A DNA stretch of 34,047 bases from an uncultured Collinsella sp. (GTDB lineage: Bacteria > Actinomycetota > Coriobacteriia > Coriobacteriales > Coriobacteriaceae): NCBI GenBank assembly GCA_900543845.1, contig UQTD01000012.1:1-34047 (forward strand), in the 5' to 3' direction. The position numbers and the translations under genes were made by a program. Of this stretch, positions 1-10,271 are shown one piece after another (the first letter of the stretch is position 1; every line of letters begins with the position of its first letter). A model generated the notes under the pieces. It was not told where the DNA came from, made no database searches, and was given only the letters and a program-made list of their open reading frames with translations.

Positions 1-1
1 G

Positions 2-184
2 GCGGCACCCGCGGCCCCTACAGGCGACGACGTCCCCGCGACTCCTTGGGAGTCCAACCCCGGTGCGGGCAGCCCCTTCGGCCACCAGGGCGCAGCCCCG
101 AGCATCCCGCAGACCGAGGACGAGGCCAAAGCCCTCATCCGCAACGTCTTCGGCCAGGCCACCATCTTCAAACCGGTGGAGTAA
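2..184 (+). CDS. dnaX: DNA polymerase III subunit gamma/tau, C-terminal end (partial)
   Basis: Frame 2 is open from the window edge to TAA at 182-184 and encodes about 60 residues: a Pro/Ala/Gly-rich low-complexity stretch followed by a short conserved-looking tail (TEDEAKALIRNVFGQ, ending FKPVE). A disordered Pro/Ala-rich region followed by a short terminal segment is typical of the tau C-terminus of DnaX, the clamp-loader subunit that couples the polymerase to the helicase. The assignment rests mainly on context: ybaB and recR follow downstream, and dnaX-ybaB-recR is a widely conserved order. The N-terminal ATPase part lies outside the window, so the call is inferred rather than proven. Confidence 0.65.
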   Translation, partial: AAPAAPTGDDVPATPWESNPGAGSPFGHQGAAPSIPQTEDEAKALIRNVFGQATIFKPVE

Positions 185-205
185 CCGTGCGGGCGGGTAT
201 GCTGC

Positions 206-679
206 TCAAGAAGAGATCTCTTTGTCCGGGCGCATCTGTATTTCGGACATGTGCAACGTAGCGCCGCGTATATCGCATTCGAGCAGACAGGTGCGTGACG
301 GTTGGCCTAGGATGCTGAGGTCGATACGATACGTCGCATGGCTGTCCGTGTGCTCGACTTGCTCGGCGTTGACGGTTGCTCCGATTGTCAAAAAAGAGCC
401 TAGTTCGGCATCGACAATCTTGGAGTCCTTTATCTTGACCTTGAACTCTTGGTAGAGGGACGGGCTGTTGTAGTAAACGGTTCGGGTTCCGTCGGTGCAC
501 TCATCGGTCGTCTCCCATTTGACGACGGGCTGGTTCGAGCTGGCTACCAGCAGTTCTGCTCCAAAGGCTATAGCATGGGTGATGACAACCAGCAATGCCC
601 AGCCGACAAAGAGATAGAGAACAAAATATGCAACGGGGTGTTTTGAGCGGATGTTTTGGAGCACGTCGGGGGCATTCAT
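206..679 (-). CDS. Hypothetical single-pass membrane or secreted protein, 157 aa
   Basis: I do not recognise a family. The start is supported by a good Shine-Dalgarno (GGAGGT) 5-10 bases upstream of the ATG at 679. The protein has a hydrophobic segment at about residues 15-45 (YFVLYLFVGWALLVVITHA), then a polar domain of about 110 residues rich in Thr, Asp and beta-type sequence, with cysteines at CTDG and in the CLLECD motif. This suggests an N-in anchor and a small extracytoplasmic domain. It runs against dnaX and ybaB, and its stop lies 22 bases from the dnaX stop, so the two genes converge. Its base composition is less GC-rich than ybaB/recR. It is an insertion into an otherwise conserved replication/repair gene order. 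Confidence 0.7.
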   Translation of the reverse strand: MNAPDVLQNIRSKHPVAYFVLYLFVGWALLVVITHAIAFGAELLVASSNQPVVKWETTDECTDGTRTVYYNSPSLYQEFKVKIKDSKIVDAELGSFLTIGATVNAEQVEHTDSHATYRIDLSILGQPSRTCLLECDIRGATLHMSEIQMRPDKEISS

Positions 680-1019
680 AGGGCACCTCCAAATTACTAT
701 CTATGGCAATCAAATTATACCCCGCTGCCATGCGCGTCACCGTGAGCAACGGATCGGCATGCAGGTCTTTAGCGGTGCACATGAAATGTCGGATTCCGGC
801 TCTACAAGATTTAGCTTTCAATATTATACAGATGCGAATTATTCAACTTTGCATAATCTTTGGGTGCGGCTTGCACTCCAGGACATGTATATCGACTGAG
901 GTAACACGTCCGCCCCGCTCTCTCGCCGCGCGCCGTGGTACGATTTTTGAGTTTGAAAGCCCCGCCGCGCCCTGGCTGCCCTTGCAGCTCGTTGCGCGGC
1001 CGCACGTAAAGGAGCCATT
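680..1019. other. Intergenic region between the 157-aa gene and ybaB (340 bp)
   Basis: This divergent region holds the reverse promoter at 714-723 and an AT-rich middle part (about 805-870) of unknown role. A possible forward -10 TACGAT preceded by GTGG is at 936-944, about 75 bases upstream of ybaB. I see no convincing gene, no SRP RNA-like structure and no tRNA. Confidence 0.5.
714..723 (-). promoter_or_regulatory. Putative promoter -10 of the 157-aa gene (GGGG+TATAAT)
   Basis: On the reverse strand a perfect TATAAT (719-714) is preceded by GGGG and lies 35 bases upstream of the ATG at 679, leaving a short leader that contains the Shine-Dalgarno. No convincing -35 box is visible at 16-18 bases spacing. 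The same GGG-TAnnAT arrangement recurs upstream of other genes in the window. Confidence 0.5.
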
Positions 1020-1340
1020 ATGGCCGGTATGAACATGCAGCAGATGATGAAGCAGGCTCGCAAGATGCAGGAGCAGCTTGCCGCCGCGCAGGAGAACCTC
1101 AAGTCCCAGACCGTCGACGCCTCTGCCGGCGGCGGCATGGTCAAGGTGACCGTTAACGGCGAGATGGAGCTCGTCAACCTCACCATCGATCCCGATGCCC
1201 TCGATCCCGAGGACGTCGATATGCTGCAGGACATGATCATGGCTGCTGTCAACGAGGCCGTCCGCGGCGTCAACGAGCTCGCCAACAAGCAGATGGGCGC
1301 CATCACCGGCGGCCTCAACATCCCGGGCATGCCGTTCTAA
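1020..1340 (+). CDS. ybaB: YbaB/EbfC-family nucleoid-associated protein
   Basis: This 106-residue protein has the usual length and layout of the YbaB/EbfC family: a Met/Gln-rich N-terminal helix (MNMQQMMKQARKMQEQL), a central beta region around VKVTVNGEMELVNLTIDP, and a C-terminal helix (MLQDMIMAAVNEAV) ending in a Gly/Met-rich tail. Family members form tweezer-like dimers that bind DNA and are associated with the nucleoid and sometimes with RecR-dependent recombination. A GGAG Shine-Dalgarno (AAAGGAGCC) sits just upstream of the ATG. recR begins 13 bases after the stop, so the two genes are almost certainly co-transcribed. Confidence 0.93.
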   Translation: MAGMNMQQMMKQARKMQEQLAAAQENLKSQTVDASAGGGMVKVTVNGEMELVNLTIDPDALDPEDVDMLQDMIMAAVNEAVRGVNELANKQMGAITGGLNIPGMPF

Positions 1341-1353
1341 GACACGCATATAT

Positions 1354-1950
1354 ATGAGTGCGAATCACAGTCTGCAAAAACTGCTCGATGAGCTGGGTCG
1401 TCTGCCGGGCATTGGTCCCAAGTCGGCCCAGCGCATCGCCTATTACCTGCTCGAGGCCGATGCCGAGGAGGCCCGCCGCCTGGCCGAGGCCATCCTGGAG
1501 GTCAAGCAGGAGGTCCACTTTTGCAGCCGTTGCTTTAACTACGCCACGGCCGACGAGTGCTCCATCTGCCAGGACCCGATGCGCGATACCACTCGCATTT
1601 GCGTGGTGGGCGAGCCGCGCGACGTCCAGGCAATCGAGCGCACGGGCAGCTACCATGGCCTCTACCATGTGCTGGGCGGCGTGATCAGCCCCATGGACAA
1701 GATTGGTCCCGAGCAGCTGCATATCCGCGAGCTGCTGGCGCGCCTGGGCCACGAGGACATCCACGAGGTCATTATCGCCACCAACCCCAACATTGAGGGC
1801 GAGACCACGGCGAGCTACCTTGCTCGCACCATCAAGCCATTGGGCGTTGAGGTATCGCGTCTTGCGAGCGGCCTTCCCGTGGGCGGCGACTTGGAGTATG
1901 CCGACGAGCTTACGCTTGGCCGCGCTATCGAGGCCCGCCGCGCGATCTAG
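1354..1950 (+). CDS. recR: Recombination mediator protein RecR
   Basis: At 198 aa this is the standard RecR length. The order is helix-hairpin-helix (LGRLPGIGPKSAQRIAYYL, residues 15-33), a C4 zinc motif (C57, C60, C69, C72), a Toprim domain starting near residue 80 (ICVVGEPRDVQAIE) and the C-terminal G(L/G)EYADELTLGRA segment. RecR works with RecO/RecF to load RecA onto gapped DNA in the cytoplasm. It sits in tandem with ybaB. The spacer before it carries no obvious strong Shine-Dalgarno, so translation may depend on coupling to ybaB. Confidence 0.97.
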   Translation: MSANHSLQKLLDELGRLPGIGPKSAQRIAYYLLEADAEEARRLAEAILEVKQEVHFCSRCFNYATADECSICQDPMRDTTRICVVGEPRDVQAIERTGSYHGLYHVLGGVISPMDKIGPEQLHIRELLARLGHEDIHEVIIATNPNIEGETTASYLARTIKPLGVEVSRLASGLPVGGDLEYADELTLGRAIEARRAI

Positions 1951-2122
1951 ACGGCGCCAGCTCCACGGCATGTCCCGTCGACCTGCCGCACGGGGCACTC
2001 ATAATTGGGCGCGCGTTCATACATTTGTTGTGCAACAAACCTGCTTTTCATCCGCTTATCGCGTGGATGGGTCCGTCTGCGCCTCGTATTTGCCCATTCG
2101 TTGCGCAACCTTTTGGGTTCGC

Positions 2123-2131
2123 TGATACACT
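2123..2131 (+). promoter_or_regulatory. Possible extended -10 promoter of the kinase operon
   Basis: TG-A-TACACT forms an extended -10-like element. A possible -35 (TTGCGC, 2101-2106) lies 19 bases upstream. The predicted start of transcription falls at about 2138, just before the hairpin at 2154-2171. This comes from reading the sequence only. Confidence 0.3.
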
Positions 2132-2153
2132 CAAATGTGAATATGAAAGAATG

Positions 2154-2178
2154 CGCCGCTTTTAAGCGGCGTGTTTTT
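2154..2178 (+). terminator. Intrinsic terminator-like hairpin in the leader of the kinase operon
   Basis: A perfect 7-bp stem (CGCCGCT / AGCGGCG) with a 4-base loop is followed by TGTTTTT. It lies only 16 bases before the ATG at 2194, with the Shine-Dalgarno GGAGGAG immediately after the T-tract. It could end recR transcription 200 bases late, or act as an attenuator in the leader of the downstream operon. Confidence 0.6.
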
Positions 2179-2193
2179 GTTGGAGGAGAACGC

Positions 2194-3102
2194 ATGCGGC
2201 CCGGGGGCACTCAGACAAAGCATGGCGCCGCGGTGCGCATGCGACGCCGGTTGGGCCTGGCGCCTCGGGCGTGTGCGCTGCTGTCTTGCTCGCTCGTGCT
2301 GGTCATAGCCGGTGTTTCGGCTTATGGCATGACGGTGCCGTCCATGGTGCAGGCGCATGCTGCGCGCGAGCTGCATATTGGGCGCAAGGCCAAAAGCGAC
2401 TTGGGAACGACAACTGGATATGCGTGGGCGAGCGTGGTCTCGCACATTGTGTTCGGTGGCGACGATGCGGACAGTCCCGAAACATCGGACAACGAGGTTA
2501 CGCTGGCAAACGGCAAGACCATCGTGCTCACCAACACCAAGATTATCCATCATCTTTCCGATAACAGCGTTTCGGCCGTCGTAAACAAGGCCGAGCAGCA
2601 AAAGGGTCAGGATACGCAGCAGTCGGGGAAACCTGGCGGCTCCGGTTCGTCTGGCTCCAGCTCCGATTCGTCGAACTCGAGCGGCGGTTCCGGTTCGGGC
2701 TCCGCCTCTGGCGGTGGATCTTCGAGTGGTGGCTCGACGGACGGCGGCGCCGGCGGCGACACGGGTTCGGGTGGTCTCTCGGTTGCCGAGGAAGAGGGTA
2801 TCCACAGCTGGCTCGTGACCAAATACAACATGCTCGATGGCTATGTCGCCCGCGCCAACAGCGTGGTTTCGACCTATAACGCTACGGGCGATACCGGACC
2901 GTGCGACACCCTGGCGAATGACATGTTTGTTATCCGTGCCGAGTTCGGTCGGCAAAGGTTCTCGACCAAATCTAAGTGGTATCGGCAGTATGCCAATCTG
3001 TGGGGCTGCTATACCAACCTGTGTCAATGGGTTGGACACTATGGCGACGACGACGTCGCGCTCAACAACTTCAACACCAATGTGGCGGCGATCGCCCTAT
3101 GA
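2194..3102 (+). CDS. Membrane-anchored protein with Ser/Gly-rich linker, first gene of a kinase/FHA operon
   Basis: No family is recognised. The start at 2194 is chosen because GGAGGAG lies 5 bases upstream; the open frame extends further upstream but without a ribosome site. The 302-aa product has a basic N-terminus (RMRRRLG), a hydrophobic segment at about residues 26-48 (signal anchor), a region of about 90 residues, a linker made almost only of Ser and Gly (about residues 139-198), and a C-terminal domain of about 100 residues (from IHSWLVTKYNMLD) that holds three cysteines and many aromatic residues. The linker probably lets the C-terminal domain reach out from the membrane. Its stop overlaps the start of the kinase (ATGA), so the two proteins are translationally coupled and likely act together, for example as partner or substrate of the kinase. 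Confidence 0.8.
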   Translation: MRPGGTQTKHGAAVRMRRRLGLAPRACALLSCSLVLVIAGVSAYGMTVPSMVQAHAARELHIGRKAKSDLGTTTGYAWASVVSHIVFGGDDADSPETSDNEVTLANGKTIVLTNTKIIHHLSDNSVSAVVNKAEQQKGQDTQQSGKPGGSGSSGSSSDSSNSSGGSGSGSASGGGSSSGGSTDGGAGGDTGSGGLSVAEEEGIHSWLVTKYNMLDGYVARANSVVSTYNATGDTGPCDTLANDMFVIRAEFGRQRFSTKSKWYRQYANLWGCYTNLCQWVGHYGDDDVALNNFNTNVAAIAL

Positions 3103-4940
3103 CGAACGACCTCGCTTCTACGGCAGCCCAGTCGCTCAACCGCGATCCCATGGTGGGCCTGCGCCTGGCGCGCGTCGACGGGTTTGAGCCGGCCGTCGCC
3201 CTGGGCACGGACGAGCTTCCTGCCTACCTGCGCCGGTTTACGATGCTGTTTGCCGATGACGCCACCATGCGCCGCGGCGGTATCGGCCGTGTGACGCGTG
3301 CCGTCAACGCGCAGGGCGAGGCCGTGGCGCTCAAGCAGCTCATCTTGCCAACGCGCGACGAATTTGATGACGATGTCGCCCACGAGGCGCTGGTCACCAA
3401 GTTCAAGGCGGCGTTTCGCGAGGAATATGAATGCCATCGTGCCCTTTCGGGCCTTAAGGGCTTTCCCCGCTTATACGGGTGGGGCGAGGTCGACGGCGTG
3501 CCCGTGATCGTCATGGAGTGGGTCGAGGGCGAGACGCTCGCTCGCCTGCGCCCGCGCCTTGCCGTGGACGATGCCGGGCGTCTGTCGCCGCTCGTGGCGG
3601 CGCGCCTGGGTCGCGACCTGTTCGATCTGCTCTGCCGCATGAGCTTGGTAGGCGAGGGGTTCGTCCATCGCGATATCTCGCCCGCTAATATTATGGTGCG
3701 CACGGCGCGCCTGCCGCTCGACCGACAGCTTGCCGAAGGCACCTTCGACCTGTGCTTGATCGACTTTGGCTCGTCGCTGGCGCTCGAGCCCGCCTCTGCG
3801 GTGGCCGGCACCGGCGGCAAGGCGTCGTTTACCGAGCGCTATGCCACGTTGCGCCGTGCGACGGTGGCCTACGCCCCGCCCGAGATGCTCACCGACGATA
3901 TCCCCGACCTGCGCATGCTTCGCATGTCGCCGGCGATCGATGTCTACGCAGCGGCGAGTACGGTCTACGAGCTCATCGCCGGTGTCGCGCCGTACGAAGT
4001 AGCGCCGGGTGCGTCGGGTACTTCGGGCTCGCACAAAAAGACACGCGATATCGCCAGCCCTTATCGCCTCAAGATGGATACGCTGCCCGATTATCCCGTC
4101 GGCGTCCACGCGCCCGGCTGCGACTTGACGCAACTGCTGCGACGCGAGCCCGATGTGGCACTTGCCGCGGCCGAACAGGCTCAGCAGTTGGGGCTCGATC
4201 CAAATTCCGAGGACCTGCGCGATGCGCTGGCGTTTGTCGATGCTCAGCTGTTCGATGTGGTGATGGCCTGCCTGTCCTGCCATCAGGAAGATCGTCCCGA
4301 GCCGGCTGCGGCGGAGGCGGCGCTCTCGGCATTTTGCGACCACTATGCGCAAAATGTCGCCCGCTCGCTTCGCGCCGAGCCGCTCATGCCGTGCCCGATG
4401 GAGGTATCGGGGCACACAGCCCGGCGTGCGGCGATGGTTGGTGCGACGGCGGTATGCGGCGTGCTTTGGGCTGTGGTCGTGGTGTCGGCGGCGTTTTTGG
4501 CGTCAGGCGCCCATGTGACGCTCGTCGTGGGACCGCTTATGTGGTCCGGGAAGCTGCCGGCCATTATCGCCGCGCTGGCGTTGACGCTGCCGAGCATGGT
4601 GGGCATCGCTGCCGGGGCCTTGGCACGCGACCGCCGTGCGGGATTCCTGCAGGGCGTGTTGGCCCTTTCCGCCTGCGAGGTTCCGGCGCTGGCCGCACTC
4701 GCATGCGCCGTGTTTTCCCAGCATGCCGTGGCGGGTGGCCTGGTGGCCGCCATAATTGCAACCTATGCGCTCACGTGGTTTTTGCTGGCGATGGGGTTTG
4801 CCTTTGAGCTTCCCGTCGTGTCAGCACGACGTGCGAAAATTCCCATGGCGACGCCGCTTGCCGGCGGAGCCGCGGCTGCCCGCGCCTTTGGCGGGCCGGC
4901 CGAAGCATCCGACACTATCTCTGCGACCAAGGAGGGCTAA
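3099..4940 (+). CDS. Serine/threonine protein kinase with C-terminal membrane segments
   Basis: This is a Hanks-type kinase of 613 aa, cytosolic domain first. Visible motifs are a glycine-rich loop (RRGGIGRV), the ATP lysine in VALKQ (K79), the catalytic HRDISPANIM (H190-R191-D192), the metal-binding DFG (D222) and a YAPPEML segment in place of APE. After the kinase fold, about residues 445-570 contain roughly four hydrophobic helices, so the enzyme is membrane-bound with no large extracellular sensor such as PASTA repeats. I therefore infer that signals reach it through the co-encoded anchored protein. The start at 3099 overlaps the previous stop, and the FHA gene follows after 3 bases. Kinase motifs are complete, so it should be active. 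Confidence 0.9.
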   Translation: MTNDLASTAAQSLNRDPMVGLRLARVDGFEPAVALGTDELPAYLRRFTMLFADDATMRRGGIGRVTRAVNAQGEAVALKQLILPTRDEFDDDVAHEALVTKFKAAFREEYECHRALSGLKGFPRLYGWGEVDGVPVIVMEWVEGETLARLRPRLAVDDAGRLSPLVAARLGRDLFDLLCRMSLVGEGFVHRDISPANIMVRTARLPLDRQLAEGTFDLCLIDFGSSLALEPASAVAGTGGKASFTERYATLRRATVAYAPPEMLTDDIPDLRMLRMSPAIDVYAAASTVYELIAGVAPYEVAPGASGTSGSHKKTRDIASPYRLKMDTLPDYPVGVHAPGCDLTQLLRREPDVALAAAEQAQQLGLDPNSEDLRDALAFVDAQLFDVVMACLSCHQEDRPEPAAAEAALSAFCDHYAQNVARSLRAEPLMPCPMEVSGHTARRAAMVGATAVCGVLWAVVVVSAAFLASGAHVTLVVGPLMWSGKLPAIIAALALTLPSMVGIAAGALARDRRAGFLQGVLALSACEVPALAALACAVFSQHAVAGGLVAAIIATYALTWFLLAMGFAFELPVVSARRAKIPMATPLAGGAAAARAFGGPAEASDTISATKEG

Positions 4941-4943
4941 GCC

Positions 4944-5882
4944 ATGGCTTCTCAAGCTGAGCTCACCCCGTGCGGGGCAATGTTTGACATCTTTAAGCGC
5001 GCAGCGCACCTGAGCCATATCGAACTGTGCGGCCTGGTGCTCTCGAGCCGCCCGCTCGCCGACGGCCGTAGTCCGCAGAGTCGTGCCGCCGATCGCTCCT
5101 GGGTTTCGCGCTTTATCGTGCGCGCGCCGGTCGGCACGCTGCAGGAACGTTATTTTGCCGATTACGGCACCTCGGCCGCGCGCATTATGTCGCAGCTGGC
5201 CCTGCGCCGTCGCAATCCCATGGACGCCGCGGCCGTGACCAATATGGTGTGCGGCCCCGCTGGCGAGCCCATGGTGCGGGCGCTTGAGGAATGCCACCAG
5301 GACACGAATCTCTATCGCAATGCGCTCGAGCGCCTGTCGCAGGCGGCTGAACTCATGCCCGCCGAGCGCGCCGAGGCCATCCTGGTGCTGTTTGTCGCCG
5401 TGGGTTGCTCGGCAGATGTCCGTTCGTCGGTGACCTATGCCATCGACTACGCTCATGCGACCTGTGGCGGCGCGACGTCGACGCCGCGCTCGCTGAGCAC
5501 ATCTTCGGTCGCGGGCGAGCACGAGGTCGCGCCGGCGCATCCGCTGGGACTGCTGCGCGTGCAAAACGGCTACGTGGTGAGCGCCCCGCGCTGGATTCAG
5601 CCGAGTGAGGAAGGTGTTGAGATCGGCGCGCTGGCAACGGGGGAGGGCGACATCACCGACGTCGGTGACGACGTCTCGGCCCGCCATGCCCATATCTGGT
5701 GCGACGATTCTGGCGCATGGTTTGTCGAGGACCTGTCGTCCACGAACGGCACCGTGGTGGTAAACGGGGCCACGAGCGTGTGTATTCAAGTAGAGCCTGG
5801 TCGCTCCGCCCAGCTCAGTCCCGGCGACGAGCTCAAACTCGGCGAATCCACCACCTACGCCATCCTCCTCGGCGCCCTCTAA
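4944..5882 (+). CDS. FHA-domain protein, partner of the membrane kinase
   Basis: This 312-aa protein has an unrecognised, mostly helical N-terminal region (about residues 1-170), a Ser/Thr-rich linker (about 175-190) and a C-terminal forkhead-associated domain (about 205-312). The FHA signature is clear: VSARHAHI near residue 244 and DLSSTNGT near residue 265. The usual Gly-Arg at the start of the domain is replaced by IGALATGEGD, so one common phosphopeptide contact may differ. FHA domains bind phosphothreonine, so this is the natural reader or adaptor of the adjacent kinase. GGAGGG lies just before the ATG, and the gene begins 3 bases after the kinase stop. No transmembrane helix is seen. 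Confidence 0.88.
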   Translation: MASQAELTPCGAMFDIFKRAAHLSHIELCGLVLSSRPLADGRSPQSRAADRSWVSRFIVRAPVGTLQERYFADYGTSAARIMSQLALRRRNPMDAAAVTNMVCGPAGEPMVRALEECHQDTNLYRNALERLSQAAELMPAERAEAILVLFVAVGCSADVRSSVTYAIDYAHATCGGATSTPRSLSTSSVAGEHEVAPAHPLGLLRVQNGYVVSAPRWIQPSEEGVEIGALATGEGDITDVGDDVSARHAHIWCDDSGAWFVEDLSSTNGTVVVNGATSVCIQVEPGRSAQLSPGDELKLGESTTYAILLGAL

Positions 5883-5897
5883 CTCATCCCCTCAATA

Positions 5898-5964
5898 AGT
5901 TGCGGTGAAATAGGGACTGATTAAGGCCGTTAACAGCAAAAACACTCCCTATTTCACCGCAACT
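5898..5964. repeat. Palindromic intergenic repeat, family A copy 1
   Basis: A perfect 19-bp inverted repeat: 5898-5916 (AGTTGCGGTGAAATAGGGA) and its reverse complement at 5946-5964, separated by 29 bases. A second copy with the same outer arm sequence lies at 28293-28359, also in an intergenic region after a gene stop. The shared outer arm is AGTTGCGGTGRAATAG, while the loops differ. Confidence 0.9.
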
Positions 5965-6070
5965 GCTGTGGGGTTCCAGGGGACTGTGCCCGTCGGTGCC
6001 GGGCGCACAATAGTCACCCGAGGTAAACCTTTACCGGCCACCTATATTTGCCGAAATATGGCTTGACGGC

Positions 6071-6080
6071 GGGGTACAAT
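6071..6080 (+). promoter_or_regulatory. Putative promoter -10 of the PFOR gene (GGGG+TACAAT)
   Basis: TACAAT (6075-6080) preceded by GGGG. It matches the arrangement seen on the reverse strand at 714-723 and at 28448-28456. No well-placed -35 is seen; a TTGACG occurs only 6 bases upstream. If used, the transcript has a leader of about 275 bases. Confidence 0.4.
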
Positions 6081-6086
6081 AAACCC

Positions 6087-6150
6087 GCATGCGGATTTCC
6101 GTTGCGGGCGCCTCCCATCGCCGGGGCGTGCCCGGGAGCATCCGGCATGC
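6087..6150 (+). ncRNA. Candidate structured leader RNA upstream of PFOR
   Basis: An outer stem can form between GCATGCGGAT (6087-6096) and ATCCGGCATGC (6140-6150), with one bulge. An inner stem CTCCC/GGGAG (6112-6116 with 6134-6138) encloses a GC-rich loop. It begins a few bases after the putative transcription start. I do not recognise a known riboswitch class, and the structure could be a simple by-product of GC richness. Confidence 0.3.
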
Positions 6151-6361
6151 GGCCTTTGCGGCGCTCGGTCATGTGCAAGACGGGTAGCTGGGCCTGTGGA
6201 GCGCGTACAGCCCTCCTCGCCTTGGCATGCCTTCTCTCCACGCCATGTACCTGCTGCTCAGTCTGCCTGCCAGATGATTGGAAGCAACAACGAAAATCCC
6301 ATCACGCCAATATCCCGGCGATCGCCGGGGCCTGTATACCTATATGAGAGGAGAGGGGTAT

Positions 6362-9901
<3,540 letters not shown>

Positions 9902-9911
9902 GTCTCTCACC

Positions 9912-10036
9912 GCAGGATCTGAGGGCTGACCTTCGCGGACGTCCTCGGACATGAAAGAACCCCCGCTGCGCACTACGTGCGGCGGGGGTTCTTTCGTCCT
10001 GCGGAGTGTCCGCGAAGGTCAGCCCTCAGATCCTGC
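9912..10036 (+). terminator. Very long nested palindrome containing the PFOR terminator
   Basis: Two inverted repeats are nested. The outer arms, 9912-9940 and 10008-10036, are 29 bases each and perfectly complementary. The inner arms, 9953-9966 (GAAAGAACCCCCGC) and 9982-9995, are 14 bases and also perfect, capped by CGCAC/GTGCG. The inner hairpin with its GGGGGTTCTTTC side is a classic intrinsic terminator that starts 51 bases after the PFOR stop. The outer arms are much longer than termination needs. Confidence 0.9.
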
Positions 10037-10099
10037 TACGACTACGTCCTCGGATTGTGTGGGCGGATGAAGGACGTAGTTGGTCGGGTATTCCGTCCC

Positions 10100-10225
10100 C
10101 TTCGCTGTTTCGCGGCTTTACCGCGAAAGGCGCGTTACTTTGGGGATGGATGGGGGGCGTGGCTGTTGCAACGCCTTATCCCTTTGCTTTTTCGCGCCTT
10201 TGGCGCGAAACGCGCAGCACCTTGG
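10100..10225. repeat. Two diverged tandem hairpin units, period about 82 bp
   Basis: Hairpin one is TTTCGCGG-(5)-CCGCGAAA at 10108-10128; hairpin two is TTTCGCGCC-(3)-GGCGCGAAA at 10190-10210. Both are followed by similar sequence (GGCGCGTTACTTTGGGGA against CGCGCAGCACCTTGGGAA) and preceded by related C/T-rich bases. The two units therefore look like an old duplication about 82 bases apart. Confidence 0.65.
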
Positions 10226-10271
10226 GAAATGCATTGATGTGTGGACGGGGCTGGATTGCGGATTCAAATGG

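Larger units (their letters stand above)
5883..6361. other. Intergenic region and long leader before pyruvate:ferredoxin oxidoreductase (479 bp)
   Basis: It contains palindromic repeat A (5898-5964), a putative -10 at 6071-6080, a GC-rich structured segment at 6087-6150, a 16-bp perfect palindrome CCCGGCGATCGCCGGG at 6314-6329, and a TATACC/GGTATA stem (6335-6340 with 6357-6362) that would put the Shine-Dalgarno in its loop. I see no supported coding region. Confidence 0.7.
9902..10271. other. Intergenic region between the PFOR and ATPase genes (370 bp)
   Basis: The two genes converge here. The region holds the nested palindrome (9912-10036), an inverted pair CTACGTCCT/AGGACGTAG at about 10044-10080, and the two diverged hairpin units at 10100-10225. 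No supported coding region is seen. Confidence 0.7.

Noticed and set aside
680..1019. SRP RNA gene, often near dnaX
   Set aside because: No conserved SRP apical loop sequence or long stem is visible here.
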